A stretch of 64,000 nt of DNA from Oscillospiraceae bacterium. GTDB lineage: Bacteria; Bacillota; Clostridia; Oscillospirales; Oscillospiraceae. The stretch lies in assembly GCA_017458065.1 (NCBI GenBank), contig JAFTGD010000043.1, forward strand, positions 1-64,000, read 5' to 3'. Below, piece after piece: positions 42,780-51,193 of this stretch (position 1 is the stretch's first letter; each line of letters opens with the position of its first letter). The translations under genes were made by a program, and so were the position numbers. The notes below the pieces were generated by a model that saw only the letters and a list, made by a program, of their open reading frames with translations, was not told the origin of the DNA and did not search any database.

Positions 42780-42808
42780 ACTTTAGCACTTTCTGGTGCT
42801 AAAGTCAA
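42780..42808 (-). promoter_or_regulatory. Promoter and palindromic operator of the TrpXYZ-like operon
   Basis: Minus strand: TTGACT (42803-42808), 17-bp spacer, TAAAGT (42780-42785). The region is covered by a perfect palindrome ACTTTAGCAC-N6-GTGCTAAAGT (42780-42805) that spans from the -10 to the edge of the -35 box, so a bound repressor would block RNA polymerase. The cognate regulator is not in the window. Confidence 0.78.
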
Positions 42809-42879
42809 GTGCGCACTTGTCTTTTTGCCGAAAGAATGGTATCATGTACAAAAAATTTTGCAGAAGAGAGCGGATGATT

Positions 42880-43188
42880 ATGAAATATGTCATCGGTGCG
42901 GTGATGGGGCTTTTGTGGGGCGCCCTGGCAGCCTGGGTGAATTCACGGATCAACAAACGTGCGATCAGCAAGAACAGCACCAGAGCGATCCTGACAGCAA
43001 ACCTCTGCCGGACCCTGATCGATATTGCCGCGCTGGGATCGGTGTTCCTGCTTCGGAATGTACTGCCGGGCAATTTTGAGGCCGCCATTGTCGGAACGGC
43101 CGCTTCGCTGGGCCTGCTGACGGTGTATTTCGCCTTCCGGCTTTCCAGGCCGGAGCCGGAGCAGGATCAGAACAAAGAAGAAAAGTAA
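42880..43188 (+). CDS. Small membrane protein resembling ATP synthase I / AtpI-like
   Basis: 102 residues from ATG 42880 (GAAGAGAG 9 bp upstream). Starts with a GxxxG-rich helix (VIGAVMGLLWGALAAWVNSRINKRAI), a second stretch TRAILTANLCRTLIDIAALGSVFLL, then LGLLTVYFAFRL and a charged tail. The order of helices resembles small AtpI/UncI-type proteins, but no ATP synthase genes are near, so the function is open. It is divergent from the TrpXYZ-like operon. Confidence 0.65.
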   Translation: MKYVIGAVMGLLWGALAAWVNSRINKRAISKNSTRAILTANLCRTLIDIAALGSVFLLRNVLPGNFEAAIVGTAASLGLLTVYFAFRLSRPEPEQDQNKEEK

Positions 43189-43317
43189 GCAGACAACGCA
43201 CGCAGCGTTGTATCCAATGGGACTGTCCGTCAGGATGGTCCTGATTGTTGTGACGGGTATTTTTCCGGCGTCCTTTGCGGACGCAATCTGCAGCGGGGAA
43301 CGGAGGACAGAAACAAG

Positions 43318-45813
43318 ATGAAGATCTGCACAAAAATCACAGGCTTTGAAGCCCTGAAAGACGCTTTCCTGATCCGTACGGACAACGCGGGGATCAAACT
43401 CTGCTTCCTTACCGACGAGATCGTCCGCCTCCGCGCGTCCTTTGACGGGGAATTTGCGGAGGAGTCCTATGTTCTCATGACCACCGCGTGGGAGGACCGG
43501 CTGGACCCGCTGTTTGCGGGGGAGCGCAGCCGCGTGGAGCCGGTGCAGCCCGAAGTGACGGAGACAGCGGAAAAGATTGTCTTTTCTACCGCCGCCCTGC
43601 GGCTGGAGCTGGACCGGGACCCCATCTGTATCCGGCTCTTTGACGATGAAAACACCGAGCTCTACAGCTCGCTCCCGGGCTGCCTCTTCACGCTGGATTC
43701 CAACCTCCGCGTCACCCACTACAGCCGCATGGAGGAGGACGACTGCTTCTACGGCTTTGGCGAGAAGGGGGGCGCCCTCAACAAGAACGGGACCTTCATC
43801 CGGGAGCGCGCCACCGACGCCCTCGGCTACGACGCCGAGAACACCGACACGCTCTACAAGCACATCCCCTTCTATCTCCGTCTGAGCCGCCGCACGCACC
43901 GGGCGGTCGGCCTGTTCTATCATAACTTCTATGAATCCGTCTTCAATATGGGCAGGGAGAAGAGCAACTACCGGCCCCGTTATACCTACTGGCAGGCGGA
44001 CGGCGGGGATGTCGACCTCTTCCTCATCGGCGGCGGCAGCCTGCGCCGGATCGTGGACAACTACACCCTGCTCACCGGCCGGCCCGCCCTGCTGCCGAAG
44101 CGGGCGCTGGGCTATCAGGGCTCCAGCATGTACTATGCCGAGCTGGAAAAAGACAGCGACGCCGCAGTGCTGGACTTCATCGACACGGTGAAGGAAGAGG
44201 GCTTCCCGATCGACGGCTTCCATCTCTCCTCCGGATATACGAACTTCGAGGGTAAGCGCTGTGTCTTCACCTGGAATCATGACCGCTTTCAGGATCCGCG
44301 GGCATACTTCGCCGCGATGAACGCGAAGGGTGCGCCGAACGTCCCGAATGTGAAGCCGGGCGTCCTGCTCGGGCATCCCCTGTTTGAGGAGTTCAGGGCG
44401 AAGAATGTCTTTGTCCGCGACAGCGGAAACCACGACCAGCCGGCTGTGGGCAGCTGGTGGGGCGGCCCCGGTGCATTCTGGGACTTTACCAGCCCGGAGG
44501 CGCGGGAGACCTGGAAGGACTACCTTACCCGGAATCTCATCGACCTCGGGACGGATTCCGTCTGGAACGACAACTGCGAGTACGACAGCCTGCTGGATCG
44601 GGATGCCGCGGTGGACTTTGACAGGAAGGGCGGGACCCTTGGCGGACTGAAGCCGCTGATGAGTACCCTCATGTGCAGGGCAGGCGCGGAGGCCGTCACC
44701 GAACACAACGAAAATGCCAGACCCTATATCGTCTGCCGCAGCGGCAGCGCCGGCATCCAGAAGTACGCGCAGACCTGGTGCGGAGATAATTACACCAGTT
44801 GGAAAAGCCTGCAATACGGCATCCCGATCATCACCGGGATGGGCCTCTCCGGCCAGCCCAACGAGGGCGCCGACATCGGCGGCTTTGCCGGGCCCGCGCC
44901 GGAGGAGGAGCTCTTTGTCCGCTGGGTGCAGAACGGCATCTTCCAGCCCCGCTTCTCCATCCATTCGGCCAACAGCGACAACACCGTCACCGAGCCCTGG
45001 ATGTACCGCGCCTCCGCCCCGCTGATCCGGGAGGCCATCCTGCTGCGCTACCGCATGGCGCCGTATCTTTACTCCGCCGAGTACGAGGCCAGCCGGACAG
45101 GCGCGCCCATCATGCGGCCGCTGGTCTACGAGTTCCAGGACGACGAGGCGGTCTATGACGAGAGCTTTGAATTCCTCTTCGGACGGGATCTGCTGGTGGC
45201 AAACGTCCTTGAGCCGGGCGCTTCAACCCGGCGGGTCTATCTTCCGGCGGGCTGCAGGTGGTATGACTGGAACGATCATTTCCGCTGCTGTGAGGGCGGA
45301 CAGACCGTCGAGGTCCCCGTGACGCTGGAGACCATCCCGCTCTTTGTCCGCGAGGGGGCGGTCATCCCAATGGCGGGGAACCAGCTTATGAGCATGGAGC
45401 GCGGCCATGTGACCGATCTCCGCCTGCTCCTTGCACCCGGCTCTGACCGGAGCTATACCCTCTATGACGACGACGGTGTGTCGAATGACTGGCGGAAGGG
45501 CGTCTTCCGCAGAACCGAGATCCGTATGGAGGGGAAGCAGAACGTCCGGGTCTCCTTCCGGGCGGAAGGGGACTATACCGATTTTGTCGAGCGCGTCACG
45601 GTGGAGATGCTCTGCAAAGACCGCAGCCCCTCCCGGGTGAACCTGGGGGAGGGGCCGCTGGAGCGCTTCCTGAACCGGCGCAGATTCGAGGCGGCGGAGC
45701 GGGGCTGGTATTACAGCCAGACCGAGCGGGCGGTCCTGATCCGGTATCCGAACCCGAAAAAAGACTGTGTCCTGACCGTCTCCTTTGACGGCCTCGACCT
45801 GATTGATATGTGA
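43318..45813 (+). CDS. Glycoside hydrolase family 31 (alpha-glucosidase-like)
   Basis: 831 residues, no signal peptide, so cytoplasmic. N-terminal beta-sandwich (~1-235) including DDCFYGFGEKGGALNKNG, catalytic barrel (~240-600) with the nucleophile region TDSVWNDNCEYD (Asp418) and acid/base WCGDN (Asp490), GADIGGFAGPAPEEELFVRW, and C-terminal beta domains (LFGRDLLVANVLEPGASTRRVYLPAG). Removes terminal alpha-linked glucose or xylose. ATG 43318 follows GGAGGACAG. Just upstream of the MalEFG-type importer, so probably acts on the imported glycoside. Confidence 0.94.
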   Translation: MKICTKITGFEALKDAFLIRTDNAGIKLCFLTDEIVRLRASFDGEFAEESYVLMTTAWEDRLDPLFAGERSRVEPVQPEVTETAEKIVFSTAALRLELDRDPICIRLFDDENTELYSSLPGCLFTLDSNLRVTHYSRMEEDDCFYGFGEKGGALNKNGTFIRERATDALGYDAENTDTLYKHIPFYLRLSRRTHRAVGLFYHNFYESVFNMGREKSNYRPRYTYWQADGGDVDLFLIGGGSLRRIVDNYTLLTGRPALLPKRALGYQGSSMYYAELEKDSDAAVLDFIDTVKEEGFPIDGFHLSSGYTNFEGKRCVFTWNHDRFQDPRAYFAAMNAKGAPNVPNVKPGVLLGHPLFEEFRAKNVFVRDSGNHDQPAVGSWWGGPGAFWDFTSPEARETWKDYLTRNLIDLGTDSVWNDNCEYDSLLDRDAAVDFDRKGGTLGGLKPLMSTLMCRAGAEAVTEHNENARPYIVCRSGSAGIQKYAQTWCGDNYTSWKSLQYGIPIITGMGLSGQPNEGADIGGFAGPAPEEELFVRWVQNGIFQPRFSIHSANSDNTVTEPWMYRASAPLIREAILLRYRMAPYLYSAEYEASRTGAPIMRPLVYEFQDDEAVYDESFEFLFGRDLLVANVLEPGASTRRVYLPAGCRWYDWNDHFRCCEGGQTVEVPVTLETIPLFVREGAVIPMAGNQLMSMERGHVTDLRLLLAPGSDRSYTLYDDDGVSNDWRKGVFRRTEIRMEGKQNVRVSFRAEGDYTDFVERVTVEMLCKDRSPSRVNLGEGPLERFLNRRRFEAAERGWYYSQTERAVLIRYPNPKKDCVLTVSFDGLDLIDM

Positions 45814-45903
45814 TTTGTCTGCGCAGGTCCCGGAGCGGTCCGCCGCACCCTGCACAAATACGTGACTCTATGATCCGGTCCTTCCGTCGACCGAACTGCA
45901 CAG

Positions 45904-45930
45904 CGCCGGCCATCAGGCCGGCGTTGTTTG
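45904..45930 (+). terminator. Terminator after the GH31 gene
   Basis: Perfect 8-bp GC stem CGCCGGCC / GGCCGGCG (45904-45911 / 45916-45923), ATCA loop, followed by TTGTTTG. Confidence 0.85.
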
Positions 45931-46003
45931 TTACGACAGCATCGGAGAATGAACAATATGCACAAAAGGAGAGAGCAAAAATTGGTCATTCTGCCGGTGG
46001 CGA

Positions 46004-46032
46004 TTGACAAATCTGACAAGGAATACTATAAT
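46004..46032 (+). promoter_or_regulatory. Consensus sigma-A promoter of the sugar ABC operon
   Basis: TTGACA (46004-46009), 17-bp spacer, TATAAT (46027-46032): perfect match to consensus, about 60 bp before the binding-protein start. Confidence 0.88.
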
Positions 46033-46092
46033 TCTTTATAGCTTTGCCGGAGGACCGGCAGGCACGAAAGAAAAAGAAAAGGAGAAACCAGT

Positions 46093-47352
46093 ATGAAAAA
46101 GTTATTTGCGCTCTTCCTGATCGTCGCGCTCATGCTCTGCATGGTTCCCGCGGCGTTCGCAGCCGATGATGAGATCACGCTCGATGTCATCATCTGCCAG
46201 TATGGCCCCAACACCAATGATTGGTTCCTGGGCAAGGGCATGGATGGCTCCAACTTCGTCGAGAAGTTCGAGGCTGCCAACCCCGGCATCAAGCTGAATC
46301 TTGATGTTGTCTCCTGGAACGATGTCTACACCGAAGTCGACACCCGCATTGCCAACGACAATGCGCCCGACATCCTGAACATCGATGTGTTTGCAAACTA
46401 CGCCAATGAAGGCCTCCTGATGCCCGTGAAGGACTACTGCCCCGAGGACCTGTTTGGCGATTTCTTCCCCTCCTTCATTGATCAGTCCGTCATCGACGAC
46501 ACCGTGTGGGCAGTTCCCGACCTGGCTTCCGCCCGCGCCCTGTTCTACAATGTTGACATCTTCGACGAGATCGGCGAAGAAGTTCCCACCACCTGGGCCG
46601 AGCTGCAGGATGTCTCCCAGGCCATTCTGGACTACTACGACGGCGAGATCTATCCCTGGGGCATTGATATGACCACGGACGAAGGTCAGGCTGCGTTTGC
46701 CTACTACACCTGGGGCAACGGCGGCGGCTTCGTCGATGAAAACGGCGACTGGGCAGTGAACTCTGCCGAGAACGTCGAGGCCATCGAGTATGCCATCAGC
46801 CTCGTCAACGACGGCTACACCAACCCCAACCCCGCAACCCAGACCCGCTATGACCTGCAGGATATGTTCGCTGCCGGCAAGCTCGCCATGGTGATTGCTC
46901 CGAACCAGCTGCCCACCTATGTCGCTGACAAGGGCGGCGAGATCAACATGGCCACCGCTGGCCTGCCCGCCAACGAGGGCAAGACCTCTTCCTCCGTCGG
47001 TGTCATGGACCGCGTCATGGCCTTCAAGGACGACTCCGCTCCCGACCAGGCAGCCCGCAACGAAGCCATCGGCAAGTTCCTCAAGTTCTTCTATGATCCT
47101 GAGAACTATGTCGGCTGGGTCAGCATGGAAGGCTTCCTGCCCGCTGTGAACTCTGCGGTTGAGGCGCTTGTCGCTGCCGATCCGACCTTCGAGGCGTGGC
47201 TGGATGTTCTGGGCGGCTGCCAGTTCTATCCCGCTGCCAAGGCGGAGTGGGATCAGGTCAAGCAGGGTGTTATCGCTGCCGAGCAGAATGCTCTGACCGG
47301 AGCCGATGTCCAGGCTGAGCTGGATGCGCTGCAGGCTGAACTCACCAAGTAA
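46093..47352 (+). CDS. Carbohydrate ABC transporter substrate-binding protein (MalE/UgpB type)
   Basis: 419 residues. Signal peptide 1-23 (cleavage AFA-AD), no lipobox. Family-1 extracellular solute-binding features: FVEKFEAANPGIKLNLDVVSWNDVYTEVDTRIANDNAPDILNID, DLASARALFYNVDIFDEIGEEVPTTWAELQDV, and a Gly/Asn-rich ligand segment YYTWGNGGGFVDENGDW. Binds an oligosaccharide for the two permeases downstream. No ATPase gene follows, so a shared MsmK-type ATPase elsewhere must energise it. Confidence 0.92.
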   Translation: MKKLFALFLIVALMLCMVPAAFAADDEITLDVIICQYGPNTNDWFLGKGMDGSNFVEKFEAANPGIKLNLDVVSWNDVYTEVDTRIANDNAPDILNIDVFANYANEGLLMPVKDYCPEDLFGDFFPSFIDQSVIDDTVWAVPDLASARALFYNVDIFDEIGEEVPTTWAELQDVSQAILDYYDGEIYPWGIDMTTDEGQAAFAYYTWGNGGGFVDENGDWAVNSAENVEAIEYAISLVNDGYTNPNPATQTRYDLQDMFAAGKLAMVIAPNQLPTYVADKGGEINMATAGLPANEGKTSSSVGVMDRVMAFKDDSAPDQAARNEAIGKFLKFFYDPENYVGWVSMEGFLPAVNSAVEALVAADPTFEAWLDVLGGCQFYPAAKAEWDQVKQGVIAAEQNALTGADVQAELDALQAELTK

Positions 47353-47387
47353 TCAGGTCTACCGAATCCCTTAACTGAAATCACATG

Positions 47388-47418
47388 CAGGGCCGGCTGA
47401 TATGGTCAGCCGGCCCTG
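47388..47418 (+). repeat. Intercistronic hairpin between sugar-binding-protein and permease genes
   Basis: Perfect 13-bp stem (47388-47400 / 47406-47418), TATGG loop, with only TTCCTT behind it: partial terminator or 3'-end stabiliser. Confidence 0.78.
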
Positions 47419-47463
47419 TTCCTTAACGTCTCGGACGCACAGCATTCCTCAAGGAGGATAGCA

Positions 47464-48351
47464 ATGAACACCGGACTCAATCGAACCAAATGGGAGCCCT
47501 ATGTCTGGCTCCTGCCCAGCATTCTGCTGATTGCGATCTTTGTTATTTTCCCGATCCTGATCGTCTTCAAGCTCTCCTTCAGCGAGATCTCCAAGGCGGG
47601 CGTGATCGGGGGTTTTGTCGGTTTCGACAACTATGTGGAGGCGGTCCGCCTTCCCGCATTCAAAACCGTCATGCTCAACACCCTCTGGTGGGTGCTGTCG
47701 GTGGTGATTCTCTCCACCGTCCTGGGCTTTATCATTGCGCTGGTGCTGAACCAGCAGTTCCACGGCAGAAAGATCGCCCGGTCGATCCTGGTCTTCCCGT
47801 GGGCGACCTCTCTGGTCATCCAGGCCTCGGTCTGGAACTACATCATCAAGGCCGAGTACGGCAACCTGAACAACGTGCTGCTGAATCTCGGCATCATCCA
47901 GCAGGCGATCAACTGGCGCTCCAGCTACCAGATCGAGTTTGTCTGGGAGTGCTGGGTCGGCATCTTTGTCACCGTTCCCTTTGTCACCTTCTGTGTGCTC
48001 TCCGGCCTGCAGTCCATCGACGGCTCGCTCTATGAGGCGGCCACCATGGACGGGGCGGGCTTCTGGAGCAAGCTGCGGAACATCACGCTGCCGATGGTCC
48101 GCCCGTCGCTCACGGTGAGCACCGTTTTGAATATCATCTATGTCTTCAATTCCTTCCCCATTGTCTACACCATGACCAAGGGTGCGCCCGCTCATAAGAC
48201 GGACACCATGATCACGTATCTGTATATGCTGTCCTTCTATGAGCGGAGGAAAGGACCCGCAACCGCCCTCTCGGTGATTGGCTTTCTGATCCTCTGCATC
48301 TGCGCCGGGATCTATATGGTGAGCGTCATGAGAAAGGAGGAAGAGCTTTGA
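47464..48351 (+). CDS. Sugar ABC transporter permease, MalF/UgpA type
   Basis: 295 residues, six transmembrane helices. The EAA motif is YEAATMDGAGFWSKLRNITLPMVRPSL. The N-terminus (YVWLLPSILLIAIFVIFPILIVFKLSFSEIS) and VGFDNYVEAVRLPAFKTVMLNTLWW are typical. AAGGAGG precedes the start. Pairs with the next gene product. Confidence 0.94.
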   Translation: MNTGLNRTKWEPYVWLLPSILLIAIFVIFPILIVFKLSFSEISKAGVIGGFVGFDNYVEAVRLPAFKTVMLNTLWWVLSVVILSTVLGFIIALVLNQQFHGRKIARSILVFPWATSLVIQASVWNYIIKAEYGNLNNVLLNLGIIQQAINWRSSYQIEFVWECWVGIFVTVPFVTFCVLSGLQSIDGSLYEAATMDGAGFWSKLRNITLPMVRPSLTVSTVLNIIYVFNSFPIVYTMTKGAPAHKTDTMITYLYMLSFYERRKGPATALSVIGFLILCICAGIYMVSVMRKEEEL

Positions 48352-49940
48352 GCTATCCTGAAGTTCGGCAGCAGAACCGCCGTATGCTGCTCCTCCTGAT
48401 CATCGGGCTTGTCCTCACGCTGTTCCTGATGAGTCTGCCGCTCTACAGCTTTGATGTCGGGGTGTATACCAAGAAGTCCGCAAACACCTTTGTCGGGGAC
48501 GAGAAGTACCAGGAGGCGAGGGCGGAGGTCGAGGCGGTGGCTGAGGATTACCGTGCCCAGGGCTTTGACGTCGAGATCCTGGAAGACGTTCTGGAGCGCG
48601 TCAACTCCAAGGGCAAGACCACCTCGCTCATCACCTTCACCGTAACGGAGCGCTATAATAAGAACATGTTCTCCTTCCTCGGAAAAGGGCTTCCGTCGTC
48701 GACCGCTCTGGCGGCCATGCTGGCGCTCATGGCAATAGCGGCGGTCTCCGTCGCGGCCGGACTTGTCGGCACTGACGATGTTCTGCAGCGCTATCTCGAC
48801 CGAAAGACGCGCTGGCTCCGCGGCCTTGCCATTGCGGCGCTGGTGCTGGCGCTGATTCTGGTGCCGGTCTTTATCCTGATGAACAACGTCACCTTCTCAC
48901 GGCAGCTCTCGCTTTATAATGCCGAGCTCATCACTGATGGGAAGGATGCCCTCTTCGCAAAGCTGGACAATTTCTTTTTTGACGGAAAGATGGGGGACGG
49001 CATCGGGGATGTGCTCGGCGCGCTGAAGATCCGGCATTCGCCGATGGTCTGGGTGCTGATCCCGGCGCTGTTCATCTCGCTGGTCGCGGCGCTGTCGCTC
49101 AAAAACGGCGAGATCAGGAGCGGGCTCCTGCGCGGCGCGCTGTACGTGTTTGTGGTCATCGTCTGTGTCGTCACGCTCTATCCCTATTACGTCATGACCA
49201 TAACCGCGTTTCGTTCTAACGCGGAAACGCTGGATATGTACTTTCTGCACCTGGCGCCCACCAGGTGGGTCTGGAGCAACCTCTCGGATATCGTGCAGCG
49301 CGGTGTGCCCCGCTACCTGCTGAACTCGATCTTTGTCGCAGGCGGCGCGACGGCGCTGGCCATGCTCTGCGGGATCCCGGCGGCCTACGCCATGGCGAGG
49401 ATGAACTTCAAAGGGAAGAAGGCCTTCCTGGGCTTTGTCATCATGAGCCAGATGTTCTCGCCGGTGGTGCTGCTGATCGGTATCTCCCAGCTGATGAACA
49501 CGATGCACCTCAACAACACGCTGTGGGGCCTGATGCTCATCAACGCCGCCTTCAACCAGGCATTCGCCATCTGGCTGCTGCGAGGGACCTTTGTCTCAAT
49601 CTCCTCGGAGATGGAGCAGGCGGCCATGATCGACGGCTGCGGCACGGTCAGAGCGCTGACCAAGGTGCTGATCCCGATGGCGGCGCCTGGCATCGTGACG
49701 GCGCTGATCTTCGTCTTCATCAACGCCTGGAACGAATACACCATCGCGACAGTATTGATCTCCACAGCCCAGAACCGGCCCATCACCGTGGGCATTACAC
49801 AGTTCAGCTCCTTCAACATGATCGAGTGGCAGTACATGTTTGCGGCATCCCTGCTCGCAACGATACCGGTGGTGATCCTCTTCATGAGCATTGAAAAGCA
49901 CCTGACGGCGGGATTGACTTCCGGCGGCGTAAAAGGATAA
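48348..49940 (+). CDS. Sugar ABC transporter permease, MalG type, with ~260-residue N-terminal extension
   Basis: 530 residues, read from TTG 48348 overlapping the MalF stop, with AAAGGAGG 8 bp upstream. The C-terminal ~275 residues are a normal MalG permease (VTLYPYYVMTITAFRSN, RYLLNSIFVAGGATALAMLCGIPAAYAMARM, EAA loop MEQAAMIDGCGTVRALTKVLIPMAAPG, end TAGLTSGGVKG). Before it are a helix at ~12-32, an extracytoplasmic ~95-residue domain, and hydrophobic helices around 125-147, 160-180 and 230-250. MalG proteins are usually ~280 residues, so the extension is unusual. Confidence 0.9.
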   Translation: MSYPEVRQQNRRMLLLLIIGLVLTLFLMSLPLYSFDVGVYTKKSANTFVGDEKYQEARAEVEAVAEDYRAQGFDVEILEDVLERVNSKGKTTSLITFTVTERYNKNMFSFLGKGLPSSTALAAMLALMAIAAVSVAAGLVGTDDVLQRYLDRKTRWLRGLAIAALVLALILVPVFILMNNVTFSRQLSLYNAELITDGKDALFAKLDNFFFDGKMGDGIGDVLGALKIRHSPMVWVLIPALFISLVAALSLKNGEIRSGLLRGALYVFVVIVCVVTLYPYYVMTITAFRSNAETLDMYFLHLAPTRWVWSNLSDIVQRGVPRYLLNSIFVAGGATALAMLCGIPAAYAMARMNFKGKKAFLGFVIMSQMFSPVVLLIGISQLMNTMHLNNTLWGLMLINAAFNQAFAIWLLRGTFVSISSEMEQAAMIDGCGTVRALTKVLIPMAAPGIVTALIFVFINAWNEYTIATVLISTAQNRPITVGITQFSSFNMIEWQYMFAASLLATIPVVILFMSIEKHLTAGLTSGGVKG

Positions 49941-49944
49941 ACAG

Positions 49945-50014
49945 CTTATCCCCGCCTCCGGCGGGGATAAGACAGGGAAGCCCGACAGCGGGGTTGACTG
50001 TCGGCGGTGTAAAT
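49945..50014 (+). repeat. Hairpin and relic of a second MalG 3' end
   Basis: A 12-bp hairpin (49945-49956 / 49960-49971, TCC loop) is followed by 49981-50014, which matches the last 34 coding bases of the MalG gene (49901-49934) at 27 of 34 positions. In the corresponding frame it encodes PTAGLTVGGVNL-stop, parallel to LTAGLTSGGVKG-stop. This looks like the tail end of a lost paralogous permease gene. Confidence 0.65.
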
Positions 50015-50037
50015 CTGTGATGAGGCGGTGAATCATC

Positions 50038-51042
50038 GTGCCCGAGAATCATCTTGTAGCGGAGAACTCTTTTGATCCTGTTATTAAGATAATTGAAAAT
50101 GCAAAAAGCCGTGCAATTCGAGCGGCTAATGCCGAAATGGTCCAAATGTATTGGGAGATCGGCGAGTATGTCAGCTTAAGTGTGAAGGAAAGCGGATGGG
50201 GAAAAGGCGTTGTTGAAGATTTTTCGGATTTTCTGAGGCGCCATTATCCGGCTGCAAAGGGCTTCTCGCCGCAGAATATTTGGCGAATGAAGCAGTTTTA
50301 TGAGACCTACCGCGACAAAGAAAAACTCTCACCACTGGTGAGAGAAATATCCTGGTCAAATAATCTTCTGATTCTGACCGGTTGCAAGACGGACGATGCA
50401 AAGGAATTCTATATGCGCCTTTGCATCCGATATGGCTACTCTAAGCGAGAGTTAGAACGCCAGATCGACAGTATGCTTTATGAGCGCAGCATGCTTTCTG
50501 ACGTAAAAAACAGACAGATGATTCAGCAGAGCGAAGGTCTTTCTGCTTTGCGTGACGCATATGTTTTTGAATTTCTGGAGTTGCCGCCCGCACATAAAGA
50601 GAAAGATTTGCGCAAAGCTATTGTCGGTAATCTAAAAGACTTCATTCTGGAGTTCGGAAAAGATTTTACCTTCGTTGGAGAAGAATATCGAGTGCAGGTC
50701 GGCAATACGGATTTCTCTATTGATCTGCTGTTCTATAACCGCGCGCTGTCATGTCTTGTCGCGGTTGAATTGAAGGTTGGAAAGTTTAAACCGGAGCACA
50801 TCGGGCAAATTAATTTCTATCTGGAAGCGCTGGATCGAGATGTGAAAAAGCCGACGGAAAACCCCAGCGTTGGTTTGATCCTCTGTGCCAGTAAAGATGA
50901 TGCGGTGGTGGAATACGCCCTAAGTCGAAGTATGTCTCCCACAATGGTTTCTGATTATACCTTGCAATTGCCGGATAAAAAGCTGCTGCAGGAAAAATTG
51001 CGCGAGTTGACAGATATTGCATTGATTAATACAGACGAATAA
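50038..51042 (+). CDS. YhcG-like PDDEXK nuclease family protein (DUF1016)
   Basis: 334 residues, GTG start with GAGGCGG upstream. N-terminal helical DUF1016_N (IIENAKSRAIRAANAEMVQMYWEIGEYVS...GKGVVEDFSDFLRRHYPAAKGFSPQNIWRMKQFYETY) and C-terminal nuclease domain with the PD-(D/E)xK core (FSIDLLFYNRALSCLVAVELKVGKFKPEHIGQINFYLEAL; Asp in SIDLLFY, Glu-x-Lys in VELKVG). The family is mobile-element/defence associated. The gene is more AT-rich than its surroundings and interrupts a carbohydrate region, suggesting horizontal acquisition. Confidence 0.9.
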   Translation: MPENHLVAENSFDPVIKIIENAKSRAIRAANAEMVQMYWEIGEYVSLSVKESGWGKGVVEDFSDFLRRHYPAAKGFSPQNIWRMKQFYETYRDKEKLSPLVREISWSNNLLILTGCKTDDAKEFYMRLCIRYGYSKRELERQIDSMLYERSMLSDVKNRQMIQQSEGLSALRDAYVFEFLELPPAHKEKDLRKAIVGNLKDFILEFGKDFTFVGEEYRVQVGNTDFSIDLLFYNRALSCLVAVELKVGKFKPEHIGQINFYLEALDRDVKKPTENPSVGLILCASKDDAVVEYALSRSMSPTMVSDYTLQLPDKKLLQEKLRELTDIALINTDE

Positions 51043-51193
51043 CAATAAGCAGCCTGTTGCTCCATCCTGATGTGTTCCTGTAAGGAAAGACAGGAAAGGA
51101 CAATACTGTCGAACAGGCGGAGCGCATTGTCATAAGCCGAACGGAAAGGGCTGAAATAGAAGAGAAGATTATTCAGATCGTGAAAAAGGCTCT

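Noticed and set aside
51043..51193. A short plus-strand frame after the YhcG-like gene (around 51100-51190)
   Set aside because: No start codon with ribosome site and no recognisable family; the 150-bp gap is left without a gene.
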